The notes under the pieces: generated by a model | What the model saw: only the letters and a program-made list of their open reading frames with translations | Database searches by the model: none | Told to the model about the DNA's origin: nothing | Assembly: GCA_947179325.1 (NCBI GenBank) | Contig: CAMXAU010000003.1 | Coordinates: 86,402 to 150,401 of the forward strand | Source: an uncultured Bacteroidales bacterium | Lineage (GTDB): Bacteria; Bacteroidota; Bacteroidia; Bacteroidales; UBA932 | Direction of reading: 5' to 3' | DNA length: 64,000 bases | Program-made: the position numbers and the translations under genes | In this document: one piece after another, positions 21,507-32,149 of the stretch | Position numbering within the stretch: the first letter of the stretch is position 1 | Layout of the letters: each line of letters begins with the position of its first letter

Positions 21507-24500
21507 TTAAAATGTTATGTTGAATCCGAAATTGTATATCCTCACGTTCGGATACGTGTTGGAATCACCGGAAGTGGTCCCTTCTGGGTCAATGTCAAGC
21601 CTGTTCAGCTCCGAGAAGAGGGTCAGAAGGTTATATCCGTTGACAAACAGCCTCATTGAAGAGATGCCCATCCTTCCGAGCCTCGGGAATGCAGACGAGC
21701 TGAAGGTATATGAGACCTCGGCTGTCTTGAGCCGGAGATACGAGGCATCCATCAGCCACAGGGAAGAATCCTGTATGTTATGCGACTTGTTCTGGAAAGT
21801 AAGCCTCGGGAACATTGCATCACGGTTTTCCTCCGTCCATCTTCCATCAGCCAGGAATTTCAGGAGCATACGTCCGTTGTTGGTACCGAAAGGGTTGCGG
21901 TATTCCCCGGTCAGCATCCTTGAGGCATGGAGCGCACCCGTCCACTGCATGGAGAATCCAAGCCCCTTCCAGTTGAATCCCGCCACAAGGCCGAAGACAT
22001 AGTCAGGACGCTGGCCATACCCGAGCCAGGTCTTGTCATTCCCGTCAATCTTACCGTCCCCGTTAAGGTCCCGGTAGAGTACATCGCCTGGACGCAGGTT
22101 TCCTGCCGACATAGACGGAAGCAGAGGTGTGCCGTCACTGCCCTTTTTCAGTTCACCGCTTTCATCGAAATCATCAGGTATGAGGAAACGGTCGAAGACA
22201 TAGCCGTATGTCAGGCCTGTGCTCAGGCCAGTCTGGGCCATATAGGGATAATTAGGGACAACCTCGTCCATATATATGATCTTGTTCTTCGACCACGACA
22301 TGTTTGCAGTGAGAGAATACTCGAAATCACGCGCCCTGTCCATCCAGCCGAGCGACAGTTCATATCCATGGTTCTTTACCTGGCCAAGGTTTATGAGCGG
22401 AAGATTTATATCCGCGATTGAAGGAAGCGTATTCCTTGTCGAGAGGATGTCCCTGCGGTCCTCGAAGAAGACATCAGCAGTGAATGAGAGACGATAGTTG
22501 AGCAGTTTGAGGTCAAGCCCGTAATTCTGCTTTGCGCATTTCTCCCACGTCACATCCAGGTTCCCCATCGTATTCTCCTTCGCATCAGGAAGAAGCGTAG
22601 AGCCGGCATCAGAGCCGAACTGCCAGCTGCCATTTCCGGCCCAGACGTTGTTCAGTCCTGTCCATGAGCCGTCAAGATACAGGAACCTCTCCCCTGAATA
22701 TTTGTCGTTCCCGACAATTCCATATGACGCCCTGACCTTAAGGAAATCTATGACACGCTGCCTTTTCATGAATTTCTCCTCCGAAATGATCCATCCGGCT
22801 GAGACTGACGGGAAGAAGCCGAAACGCTTTCCTGGCGCAAAATTCTCGGAGCCGTTGTATCCGGCATTGAAGTCCACCATATACCGCTTGTCATAGCTGT
22901 ATGTGACCCTGCCGACATACCCGACATATCCTGTCGGGATAGAAGTATATTGTGAAGGATAATATGTCTTGCTCTGGTTGTACAGGAGCAGGCCTGTGAC
23001 CTCATGCCTGCCGAATGACCTCGCATAGCTGACACTAAGCTCGGCATACCAGTTACGGCCCAGCGCCTTTGCGCTCTCATTATATGAAAGAGGCTCATCC
23101 AGGCCTTTGACGCCATCTGTCTGATAGACGATTGTACGGTCAAACCGTGGATCGGAGAAATCCATTCCAGGCTGGGTGAGGGAGCCGAGATAGATAGGGA
23201 TATATGCGCTGTCCGCCCCTACCGGTCCACGTGCGACCATGATTGAATAATTGCTGTTGTACGAGCCTTTGAGAGTGGCGCTCAGCCCCTTTGTGACACA
23301 GTCAAGGTTCTGCTCAAGGCTCATGTCTATGTTCAGCACATTGGATGTCTCAACGCCATGCCCGTAATTGTAATACTGGTCCAGCCCGCTCTCCCCGAGA
23401 ATGGAGATATATTTCATGGATGTATTGCGGATATGCCTGCCGTCAACGAATCCCGGGCCGGCAAACGGGACTGCCCACATGACATTTCTCCACAGCATGT
23501 CAGTGTTGTAAGGTGAATTCTTCTTGCCGACATGCCCTCCTATATTCAGGCGCAGAAGCGTAGTGTTCGTCACATCTATGTCCAGGTTCGCCCTGTAGTT
23601 GTACCTGTCATATGTATAGTTCGGATTGTAGTTCTCATAGTAGCGGCGCAGCATACCGTCCTGGTACAGATATCCGAGCGAGACAAAGTAACGGAACCTG
23701 TCACCTCCCCCGGAAACTGTAAGGTTATGCTGAGTCTGCCATGAATAATCCTTGAATATATATTTGTTCCAGTCCACATCGGGGAACATTATCGGGTCCT
23801 CGCCTGTACGGAACATCTCGACCACGGCCGGCGAGAATGTAAGCTTGTCCGGAGACAGGGACGGATTGTCCCCAAGCTGGGCTTCATTGTAAAGGGTGGC
23901 ATACGTGTAGCTGTCAACTCCATGAAGATTACGGAGCGACTGGGTAAGCCCGGCCTGCGAAGTCCATGAGATCTGCGGCTTTCCGCTGCTTCCCCTCCTT
24001 GTGGTGACAAGCAGGACCCCGTTTGCACCCCTCACACCGAATACGGCTGTCGAAGAGGCGTCCTTGAGGACTGTTATGCTCTCTATTTCATTCGGGTCCA
24101 TTGAAGAGAACTCCCGTTCTACACCATCCACCAATATCAGCGGCCTGGAAGCCGCATCTGTCAGTGAACCGGTACCTCGTATGTATATGGTCGCCTCATC
24201 CGCTCCAGGCTGGCCGGACATCTGCACAGACGAGACTCCAGTCAGCGCACCGGAAAGGGCATTCGCGACACTTCCGCCAGGAGACCTGAGGAGCTGTTCC
24301 GTCCCGACAGACACGATTGACCCGGTTACGGACATCTTGCTCTGCCTGCCATATGCTATGACCTGCACCTCATCAAGCAGCTGGCTGTCCTCCTTAAGCC
24401 TGACCACAAGAGGGCGGTCTCCGTCCGGCACGACCTCGGCCGCCTCGTATCCAAGATAGAAGACCTCGAATACGACATTCTGTACATCTCCCGGGACAGT

Positions 24501-24734
24501 TATTGTGAACTGCCCGTCAATATCGGTATCTGTACCCGTCATTGTTCCCTTTATCCTGACTGTCACTCCCGGCAAAGGCTCGGAAGTGGCATCATCCAGG
24601 ACTGTTCCCCTGAATGTCCTGCCGTCAATTGCCCCGGCCTGCACGCCATATGGCCTTCCGCCCCCGGCCGAGAAAGCCGGAAGCGGAGCCATGATAAGCA
24701 AGACAGCAAACAGATGTGTGCATAATTTCAGCAT
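21507..24734 (-). CDS. SusC/RagA-family TonB-dependent transporter
   Basis: N-terminal 'FRGTVLDDATSEPLPGVTVRIKGT'; plug 'LILVDGVEREFSSMDPNEIESITVLKDASSTAVFGVRGANGVLLVTT'. Confidence 0.95.
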   Translation of the reverse strand: MLKLCTHLFAVLLIMAPLPAFSAGGGRPYGVQAGAIDGRTFRGTVLDDATSEPLPGVTVRIKGTMTGTDTDIDGQFTITVPGDVQNVVFEVFYLGYEAAEVVPDGDRPLVVRLKEDSQLLDEVQVIAYGRQSKMSVTGSIVSVGTEQLLRSPGGSVANALSGALTGVSSVQMSGQPGADEATIYIRGTGSLTDAASRPLILVDGVEREFSSMDPNEIESITVLKDASSTAVFGVRGANGVLLVTTRRGSSGKPQISWTSQAGLTQSLRNLHGVDSYTYATLYNEAQLGDNPSLSPDKLTFSPAVVEMFRTGEDPIMFPDVDWNKYIFKDYSWQTQHNLTVSGGGDRFRYFVSLGYLYQDGMLRRYYENYNPNYTYDRYNYRANLDIDVTNTTLLRLNIGGHVGKKNSPYNTDMLWRNVMWAVPFAGPGFVDGRHIRNTSMKYISILGESGLDQYYNYGHGVETSNVLNIDMSLEQNLDCVTKGLSATLKGSYNSNYSIMVARGPVGADSAYIPIYLGSLTQPGMDFSDPRFDRTIVYQTDGVKGLDEPLSYNESAKALGRNWYAELSVSYARSFGRHEVTGLLLYNQSKTYYPSQYTSIPTGYVGYVGRVTYSYDKRYMVDFNAGYNGSENFAPGKRFGFFPSVSAGWIISEEKFMKRQRVIDFLKVRASYGIVGNDKYSGERFLYLDGSWTGLNNVWAGNGSWQFGSDAGSTLLPDAKENTMGNLDVTWEKCAKQNYGLDLKLLNYRLSFTADVFFEDRRDILSTRNTLPSIADINLPLINLGQVKNHGYELSLGWMDRARDFEYSLTANMSWSKNKIIYMDEVVPNYPYMAQTGLSTGLTYGYVFDRFLIPDDFDESGELKKGSDGTPLLPSMSAGNLRPGDVLYRDLNGDGKIDGNDKTWLGYGQRPDYVFGLVAGFNWKGLGFSMQWTGALHASRMLTGEYRNPFGTNNGRMLLKFLADGRWTEENRDAMFPRLTFQNKSHNIQDSSLWLMDASYLRLKTAEVSYTFSSSAFPRLGRMGISSMRLFVNGYNLLTLFSELNRLDIDPEGTTSGDSNTYPNVRIYNFGFNITF

Positions 24735-24768
24735 AATGTCCGCTATTGCATGTTTTCAGTAATAATGA

Positions 24769-26397
24769 TTATCTTGCATTGAAACAATATACGCAAGCTG
24801 CATTCTGGTCATTGATACCGGCGACCTTCACCCCGTCTATGAACAGCGACGGCATGAATGAATCCTCAGCATAATAGTCACCTCCTGCATAGCATATATC
24901 TGTCCATCCGAGTTCATAGAGGACGTACGCAGCCTGTGAGATTGTCATGCTCTTTGAAGTTACCAGGGCAAGCCCTATCTTGTTGTCAAGCGTCTTGCCT
25001 ATAAATGACCTTGTCCTCCCCATGCTGTTGTACCCATGGCCAAAGGTCTCTGAATCGCCGTCATTTATCAGGAGGTCGATATATGTCAGTTTCCTGCCAT
25101 CACGTACCACCATCGGGTTCACATAGGTCGCGTCTGTCACATCCCACACTTCACCGGCATAGGAGACAGCCTCCTTGCGCGGCCTGAAATTGTCATCCGT
25201 CACCCTTTCTCCATATACTATCCCGAAGTCTTCATAGTTGAAATAAGGCAGCACCTTGAGAGTCCCGTCCACAGACGCCGCCTGCGATATCTTCATCGTG
25301 CCGTCCCCAGTGAAGCCTACAAATGTCCCGAAGTTTCCTTCCCACCAGGACTCGCCGGCAGCCTTGACCATGTTTCCACCAATCTTGAGCATAGGCTTCT
25401 GCGCTGCTGGTGCACCGGTCATGGAGATGGCCGCCCTGACATAGTCAGGAGCTTCTTCCGCCACAAGGTTTCCTGAGAATGAGGCGGCATCGAATGTCGC
25501 GATATAGAACTCGCACGAAGCGATGCTGACCTTCTCGCGTGAATCAGGATAGTCACCGAGGAAACCGCATTTTGCAATCTGGGTCTCCACAGAGCCATTG
25601 CAGTTCCACCACTGGTCTGTTTCAGCCCCCGTATTCTGCGCAGGTACCTGCTTCAGGAGTGATTCTGCCTTCCAGACGCTCAGGGAAGGATATTTCGCTT
25701 TCCAGTCCGATGCTGTAATATCTGAGAAGCCCCATTCTGAAGGGCTCTTGATAGCCGCAGTATAGTCCAGCCTTACAGTAAATTCACGCTCTACGCCGCC
25801 GGACATGACTGAGACCACAGAAGGCCCGTCTGAAAGGTCCCATGCCTTCTGAGAGACTGACGCCCCTTCGATAAGCGCCCCTTCACCAAAGACAATCACT
25901 ACATTGCTCCTGTCCATACCCGCCTGGTATGTGATGATGAACTCCTTCGCTGAAGGGCTGAATATAATGGGATAGCCCCCCTCAACGGTAATCTTCGATG
26001 CATCAGCCACAGGAAGCGCACTTGACGTGACCGCGACGCTGTATATTACATTTTTCTTGTCCGGGCTCTTGAAATAGATATCCTCACCGGCCTCATAGTC
26101 AGAAGGGTCAGACGGCCAGGACAATGTGTAGCCGTCATTGAGCGCGACATCCAGCCTTGACCCGGAGAAATTCTCAGCCTTGTCGAACGCGAAAAGGATT
26201 GTCAATGCCTGATGGTCTGCAACCCCATCCACTGTCTCGCCGTCAGCGGTAACAGAAATCCTTGAAAATGGTTCTGCAGCATATCCGCCTTTGCCAGGCC
26301 CGTCTGACGGAGTCTTCTCACACGAGACAGACATTGTCAATGTTGCTGCAATGATTGCCGGAAAAGCCAGTTTCCCGAAAGAAAATCTTGTTTTCAT
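24769..26397 (-). CDS. phosphodiester glycosidase (NAGPA-like) domain lipoprotein
   Basis: C-terminal 'KLTYIDLLINDGDSETFGHGYNSMGRTRSFIGKTLDNKIGLALVTSKSMTISQAAYVLYELGWTDICYAGGD' resembles NAGPA/DUF2233 domains; lipobox 'MSVSCEK'; start inferred. Confidence 0.65.
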   Translation of the reverse strand: MKTRFSFGKLAFPAIIAATLTMSVSCEKTPSDGPGKGGYAAEPFSRISVTADGETVDGVADHQALTILFAFDKAENFSGSRLDVALNDGYTLSWPSDPSDYEAGEDIYFKSPDKKNVIYSVAVTSSALPVADASKITVEGGYPIIFSPSAKEFIITYQAGMDRSNVVIVFGEGALIEGASVSQKAWDLSDGPSVVSVMSGGVEREFTVRLDYTAAIKSPSEWGFSDITASDWKAKYPSLSVWKAESLLKQVPAQNTGAETDQWWNCNGSVETQIAKCGFLGDYPDSREKVSIASCEFYIATFDAASFSGNLVAEEAPDYVRAAISMTGAPAAQKPMLKIGGNMVKAAGESWWEGNFGTFVGFTGDGTMKISQAASVDGTLKVLPYFNYEDFGIVYGERVTDDNFRPRKEAVSYAGEVWDVTDATYVNPMVVRDGRKLTYIDLLINDGDSETFGHGYNSMGRTRSFIGKTLDNKIGLALVTSKSMTISQAAYVLYELGWTDICYAGGDYYAEDSFMPSLFIDGVKVAGINDQNAACVYCFNAR

Positions 26398-26558
26398 AAC
26401 TGTCATTAATTTAGTGAACATAAAAGTGGCATGCCGCTTCCCCCAAGATGTGGAGCGGACGCAGACACAAAGTAAACAACAGTAATCCCTGACGAGGTCG
26501 AAAATTTTCCGTATTAGGTAGATTAAATCACAACACACTGTCTATCAAAACCATACAA

Positions 26559-29500
26559 TCAGACATGACATTCGGCGATAAATTCTTTCGGAGTCTTCCC
26601 GAACTTCTTCTTGAAGCATGTGCTGAAATATTTCGGGTCGTTGAAACCGATAGAATATGCAAGGTCGCTGATGTGCAGATCCGCCTGTTCTGTCATAAGA
26701 CGGCTTGCCACGGTCAGCCTGACATTGAGGATGAACGCTGCCGGTGTAAGCCCTGTCAGTGACTTCAGCTTTTCCGACAGGACAGTCTTCGAGACACCCA
26801 TGGCCTCCGTGAATTCCTGCAGCCCGAAACCGCTGTCACTGTAGGATGAATTCACGACATCAATGGCTTTCTGTATGAACACCTCGTCCACCGGAGTATA
26901 GTCAAGGGACGCCACATCGAACACAAGCTGCTTACGGAAATCCGCACCACGGCGCTCCCTCCTCTTCAGGCAGTTCGTCACCTGGGCATAGAGCACCGGG
27001 AAACTGCACGGCTTGCTGACATAGCCGTCCGCACCGGACTCCCATCCCTCTATCTGGTCCTTGTCTGTCCTCTTGGCTGTAAGCAGTATAACAGGGATAT
27101 GGGAATATTCCACATTTCCCTTGATGGCACGGCAAAGCTCTATCCCGTCCATGCCTGGCATCATGACATCTGATATTATCAGGTCCACGGTATTGCCACG
27201 GGAAAGATATTCAAGCACCGCCATCCCAGAGCCTGCTGTGACAATGCTGAAATAGCCTGACAGCAGATTGTCAAGAAGCATGCACAGTTCCTCATTGTCA
27301 TCGGCAATCATTACCGTATAGTTTCCCGAAGACTTGAATGCGCCATCCGGCAGTGGCAATGCCCCTTTACAGAAAGGGACTTCATTAACTGCAACGCCAA
27401 GCGTCTCGTCCACTTCTTCAGGAGAATAGCTGTCCCTTGATACAGGAATCGACACTATGAAGCAGTTTCCCTTTTCCTCTGCAGCTGTGACCCTTACAGT
27501 GCCATGATGCAGGTTGACCAGGTCCTTGACAAGTGAAAGCCCGATTCCCGTACCGATGGTGTTGTATCTGCGGTAATCACCATCATAGAAACGCTTGAAA
27601 AGGCCGTCAATTGTCGCGGCATCCATAAGTTTCCCCGTATTCGCGACCTCTATGACAGCCATTCCTGAGCTGTCAAGGGAAAGCTCCACAGAGATACATC
27701 CGTCATCCGGTGTATATTTTGTCGCATTAGAGACAAGGTTATAGACAATCTTGTCAACCTTGTCAGGATCAAACCATGCCCATATCACGTCCGGGTCGCT
27801 CGCGAACCGGATATTCTGGCTGCGGTGCTGTACAAGCGGAAGAAAGGCATCTGTACATCCCTTCACGAATGAACTGAGGTCATTGTACCCGACAGAGAGC
27901 TTCAGGTTTCCGCTCTCCATTTTACGGAATTCAAGAATCTGCTGGATAAGCCTCATCAGCCTCGTCGCATTTGCACCCATTACAGGCAATATGCCCTGCA
28001 TCCCCGATTCTCCTGACACCCACAGGTTCTCCACAGATGCCATTATTATGCTCAATGGCGTCATCAGTTCATGGGTGACATTGGTAAAGAAATTAAGCTT
28101 AAGCTGATTAAGCTCCTTGATCTTGGCTTTCTCCATTTTCTCAAGCCGGATTTTCCCGAGCATCTTGACGCGGTATATCAGAAAACGGACAAAAGCATAC
28201 AATATGCATCCAAAGAGAACGGCATACAGAAGAACAGCCCACCAAGAGAGCCATGGAGACGGCTTTATCCTTATCTCCAGCGTCTTCTCCGCACTGCTGT
28301 TGCCATAGACATCCTGCCCTTTCAGATGAAACACATATTTCCCCGGAGGAAGATTATGATACTCAGCAGAATGCTTTCCGGCTGCAGCCACAATGTCTTC
28401 ACGGTCATATCCGTCAAGCCTGTATGTATATATGTTCCCTCCCGGATCCACATAGTTCATCAGTGAGAATGACAAAGTGAAGTTATTGTCAAGGTGCGAC
28501 AGCACAATCCGGCCTGAATAATCAACATCGCTGCAGGATATGCGCTTCCTGTCCTTTTCCGGGAGAGACCGCAGCGACACACCGTTTATCCTGAAATCAG
28601 TGAATGCAATCGCGGAGCGGACGCTCTCCGGCTTAATACGGCCTGTATCAAACGCCACAATCCCACGGGAACTGCCAAGCAGCAGCCTTCCGTCCGGGAG
28701 CACTGCCGAGGAATTGGAATTGAAAGAGAAAGCCTCCCCGGAAGAGGCTGGAGAATAGAAATTGAGATTGCCCATTCTGTCCGGCCTGCCCTCGGGGACA
28801 AACGAGATGACGACATCGGATGTAGTCATCCACATCCTCCCGGACATGTCCTCGACAATATTGTTCACTCCCCTGTTGTCTATCACAGACATGTAGGTTA
28901 TCGTTTCAAATTCATCAGTATCGGCATTGTACCATGACAGGCCGTCATACATCGACCCGGCCCAGACCCAGCCCCTTGAATCAACATGCAGGCAGGATAT
29001 GTTGTTTGAATCATGCCTCTTTCCGACTGAATACCTCCGGCACTCACCCGTCTGCATAGAAATCCTTACAATCCCGCCATGGGTCGATGCGATCCAGACA
29101 CTTCCGTCTATCCCCTGCCTTATGGCAATGACAGAGCCGGCATCGTCAATCATCCCGTCTGCACCGTGATGATATTCACCTATAGGACTTACACTCCCCA
29201 GTGTATCCAGGACGAACAGCCCATCCCTTGTCGCAATCCACATGCAGTTGTCCTTGTCCTCCATCATGGCCGTGACACCGGAATATGCAATACGGTTGTC
29301 ATCGACAGTCCTGACATCATGGGACTCCTCGTCATAGAACCATACGCCTCGGCTATATGTGCCGAAACAGATTTCACCCGACCGCCTGCTGCGCATTATT
29401 ACATCGACAGATGATGTGTAAGGCATATTGGAGAAGCCAGGAATATCATGATAATCAGCCGCTGTCCCCGATGAGGCATCATAGAGGATCATGCCATATC

Positions 29501-30644
29501 CTATCAGGCCGAGCCAATACCTGTCCTCTCCTGCATGGAAAATGCTCCTCACCGAACTTGTATAGTGGCTGTCACGTACATTGCCGAGGTGATCTACCGT
29601 GAAATCGCCCTCCACACCTTCAACACGGCACAGCCCTCCACAGAACATGCTCAGCCACATTGTCCCGTCTGAAGCCCTGAGGATGGAGCTGACCTCATTG
29701 TACGGCAGGTCATATGGACCTGTCCCCGGGACATAGTTACGGAAATCAGAGACTCCGGCGCCGGTATGCGGAAGGATGCTCAGGCCGCTGCGGGAGCTTA
29801 CCCAGATCCTGCCGTCAGGGTCCTGGTTTATATCATAGACTATATTGTCAAGGAGGGAGCATGGCTCTGCGTCATCATGCACAAAGAGCCTCCGCCCCGA
29901 TATTTCATCCCCGGACAAGGACAGACGCAGAAGCCCCATATCCCATGTCCCGATCCAGATATTCCCATCATTGTCCTCGAATATGGCGTCTGCATACTTC
30001 ATTACCGGATCATCATATGCAATCATGCACCCTGACGCATGTCCATATCTGTAGAGACCGTTTTCACATGCAGCAATCCAGATATCCCCCCTGCTGTCCT
30101 CAATCATTGCAGACACACCTACAATTGAAAGGCTGTCTGCCCCCATCATTTCAAATGCCTCCTCTCCCCGCCTCTTCCTGAAGACACCGCTGCTCCCGCC
30201 TACCCAGATATCCCCGGAAGAAGTGCTGATTATATCCCTGGCATCTATATCAGGGAGCATGCTTCGCGGCACCTGCCCTGTCCTTCCTGTCTTCCTGTCC
30301 AATGTGAACACCCCTTTCTGGGCTGCAATCCACAGGATTCCGTCCAGGTCCTCTGCAACAACATTGAGATGGCAGTTGAAAAGCGCCCCATTGGCTGAGT
30401 CCAGACCATATGTAACTACATCATATCCGTCATAGCGGACCAGGCCGTTATATGTAGGCAGCCATATGAAGCCTTCTGAATCCTGGAACAGGATGCGGAC
30501 CTCCGTGGTAGGAAGCAGTCCCGACGGGACCGGCACGAACCTCAGGTCATTGCCCATGCGGGCAGTCGAAGAATAAGCTAAAAGCGGGCAAATGGCAGCA
30601 GCCAGAAACAGGAGCAATCGTCTCAAATCCATATAAACAAGCAT
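26559..30644 (-). CDS. hybrid two-component system sensor/regulator (HTCS)
   Basis: N-terminal Reg_prop propeller repeats, 'NFFTNVTHELMTPLSIIMA' histidine kinase, receiver 'DLIISDVMMPGMDGIELC', C-terminal AraC HTH 'ISDLAYSIGFNDPKYFSTCFKKKFGKTPKEF'. Confidence 0.95.
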   Translation of the reverse strand: MLVYMDLRRLLLFLAAAICPLLAYSSTARMGNDLRFVPVPSGLLPTTEVRILFQDSEGFIWLPTYNGLVRYDGYDVVTYGLDSANGALFNCHLNVVAEDLDGILWIAAQKGVFTLDRKTGRTGQVPRSMLPDIDARDIISTSSGDIWVGGSSGVFRKRRGEEAFEMMGADSLSIVGVSAMIEDSRGDIWIAACENGLYRYGHASGCMIAYDDPVMKYADAIFEDNDGNIWIGTWDMGLLRLSLSGDEISGRRLFVHDDAEPCSLLDNIVYDINQDPDGRIWVSSRSGLSILPHTGAGVSDFRNYVPGTGPYDLPYNEVSSILRASDGTMWLSMFCGGLCRVEGVEGDFTVDHLGNVRDSHYTSSVRSIFHAGEDRYWLGLIGYGMILYDASSGTAADYHDIPGFSNMPYTSSVDVIMRSRRSGEICFGTYSRGVWFYDEESHDVRTVDDNRIAYSGVTAMMEDKDNCMWIATRDGLFVLDTLGSVSPIGEYHHGADGMIDDAGSVIAIRQGIDGSVWIASTHGGIVRISMQTGECRRYSVGKRHDSNNISCLHVDSRGWVWAGSMYDGLSWYNADTDEFETITYMSVIDNRGVNNIVEDMSGRMWMTTSDVVISFVPEGRPDRMGNLNFYSPASSGEAFSFNSNSSAVLPDGRLLLGSSRGIVAFDTGRIKPESVRSAIAFTDFRINGVSLRSLPEKDRKRISCSDVDYSGRIVLSHLDNNFTLSFSLMNYVDPGGNIYTYRLDGYDREDIVAAAGKHSAEYHNLPPGKYVFHLKGQDVYGNSSAEKTLEIRIKPSPWLSWWAVLLYAVLFGCILYAFVRFLIYRVKMLGKIRLEKMEKAKIKELNQLKLNFFTNVTHELMTPLSIIMASVENLWVSGESGMQGILPVMGANATRLMRLIQQILEFRKMESGNLKLSVGYNDLSSFVKGCTDAFLPLVQHRSQNIRFASDPDVIWAWFDPDKVDKIVYNLVSNATKYTPDDGCISVELSLDSSGMAVIEVANTGKLMDAATIDGLFKRFYDGDYRRYNTIGTGIGLSLVKDLVNLHHGTVRVTAAEEKGNCFIVSIPVSRDSYSPEEVDETLGVAVNEVPFCKGALPLPDGAFKSSGNYTVMIADDNEELCMLLDNLLSGYFSIVTAGSGMAVLEYLSRGNTVDLIISDVMMPGMDGIELCRAIKGNVEYSHIPVILLTAKRTDKDQIEGWESGADGYVSKPCSFPVLYAQVTNCLKRRERRGADFRKQLVFDVASLDYTPVDEVFIQKAIDVVNSSYSDSGFGLQEFTEAMGVSKTVLSEKLKSLTGLTPAAFILNVRLTVASRLMTEQADLHISDLAYSIGFNDPKYFSTCFKKKFGKTPKEFIAECHV

Positions 30645-30690
30645 AAGGAAGCAGCAAAAGTATGAAATTCCGGACGATGTTCCAACATAG

Positions 30691-30722
30691 ATTGGCAGGA
30701 TTGAATAAAAAGCCTACCTTTG
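30691..30722 (+). promoter_or_regulatory. putative Bacteroidota-type promoter for gpsA (aTTGg ... TACCTTTG)
   Basis: TACCTTTG at 30715-30722 fits TAnnTTTG; TTG-containing -33-like box ~19 nt upstream; 25 nt before the ATG. Confidence 0.5.
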
Positions 30723-30747
30723 CATCCTGGTCAAAAACAGATTTTAT

Positions 30748-31761
30748 ATGGAATATAAAATAGGAGAGCAGTCCCGCTGCGGAGTCATAGGATACGGAAG
30801 CTGGGCAACCGCCATTGTGAGTCTTCTGGCAAAGAACGGGAACGAGGTCAGATGGCATATCAGGAACAAGGATGTATATGACGGCCTTGTCACAGAGGGC
30901 AGGAACAGGAAATATCTCAATGAGACCGTATTTGACAGGAATACAATCAAGCCTTCCATGGACATCAACGAGGTTGTGGCTGACTCGGACATCATCGTGA
31001 TGGCCGCACCTTCCGCATATCTCAAGGATTTCCTTGAACCACTCACGGTGCCGCTCAAGGACAAGTTCATTGTCTCCGCGATAAAGGGGATCATCCCCGG
31101 AGACTACAAGACGGCCGTGGAATATCTGCATGACAGATACGACCTCACATACAGGCAGATCGGCATAATGTCCGGCCCGTCACATGCAGAAGAGGTCTCG
31201 CGCGGCAAGGCATCATACCTCGCCATTGTATGTACAGACCAGGAGAATGCAAGGTCAATCGGCAGGAGAATCAGCACTGATTTCCTTATGCTCAACTATT
31301 CTTCCGACCTCTATGGAGTTGAATATGCGGCAATACTGAAGAACATCTACGCCCTTGCCGTCGGGATTGCGACCGGACTTGGATACGGGGACAATTTCCT
31401 CGCCATGCTGATATCATGCTGCGCCAAGGAGATGACACGCTTCCTGCGCGAAAGCTACCCGGCCGAGAGGGACACGATGAACGCCGAATACCTCGGTGAC
31501 CTGCTTGTGACATGCTACTCCACATATAGCCGGAACCGCCGTCTCGGGCTCCTGATCGGGCACGGATGCACAGTAAAGAGCGCGCTCAACGAAATGACAA
31601 TGATTGCTGAAGGCTATTTTGCGGCCGACTGCATAAGGCACATCAATTCCAGGCACAAGGTGAACATGCCGATTGCCGACATGGTATACGACGTCCTGTA
31701 CAGGAACGCCTCCGCAAGGCTGAGCATGAAAGAGCTTACGGGAAAGATCATTACTCCATAA
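30748..31761 (+). CDS. gpsA: NAD(P)H-dependent glycerol-3-phosphate dehydrogenase
   Basis: 'GVIGYGSWATAIVSLLAKNG', 'GPSHAEEVSRG', 'LKNIYALAVGIATGLGYGDN'. Confidence 0.93.
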   Translation: MEYKIGEQSRCGVIGYGSWATAIVSLLAKNGNEVRWHIRNKDVYDGLVTEGRNRKYLNETVFDRNTIKPSMDINEVVADSDIIVMAAPSAYLKDFLEPLTVPLKDKFIVSAIKGIIPGDYKTAVEYLHDRYDLTYRQIGIMSGPSHAEEVSRGKASYLAIVCTDQENARSIGRRISTDFLMLNYSSDLYGVEYAAILKNIYALAVGIATGLGYGDNFLAMLISCCAKEMTRFLRESYPAERDTMNAEYLGDLLVTCYSTYSRNRRLGLLIGHGCTVKSALNEMTMIAEGYFAADCIRHINSRHKVNMPIADMVYDVLYRNASARLSMKELTGKIITP

Positions 31762-31773
31762 TTTGAAAAAGAC

Positions 31774-32145
31774 ATGCACATAAGGCAAGAATACCTCAGC
31801 AGGAGCGGCTCCGAAGTATGGGAGACAGTTGTTGAATATGTAAAGAAGCACGGATGCTTCACGTCAGTGACAGGCATTCCGTATTCCGCCACCTTCGTCG
31901 GAAGCTGCATTTTCCTCAAGGGAGGAAACAAAGGCACAAAACGTGCTGATGAGGGCGAATACCTTACAGGCAAAGACTTCATTGCCGCCTACGACGCAGT
32001 CAAGACACTTGAAGTAATCAACACCGCCAAGGTAAAGCCCTACATCAAGCGGCAGCAGACCCCGTTCATAGGCCTTCTTGTCTGTGCAGGTGTAATTGAC
32101 CTGGAAGATTCAGGGGACACAGGGAATGAACTAAAGATATTTTAA
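31774..32145 (+). CDS. hypothetical protein
   Basis: ORF immediately downstream of gpsA on the same strand; no family recognised. Confidence 0.6.
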   Translation: MHIRQEYLSRSGSEVWETVVEYVKKHGCFTSVTGIPYSATFVGSCIFLKGGNKGTKRADEGEYLTGKDFIAAYDAVKTLEVINTAKVKPYIKRQQTPFIGLLVCAGVIDLEDSGDTGNELKIF

Positions 32146-32149
32146 TGGC

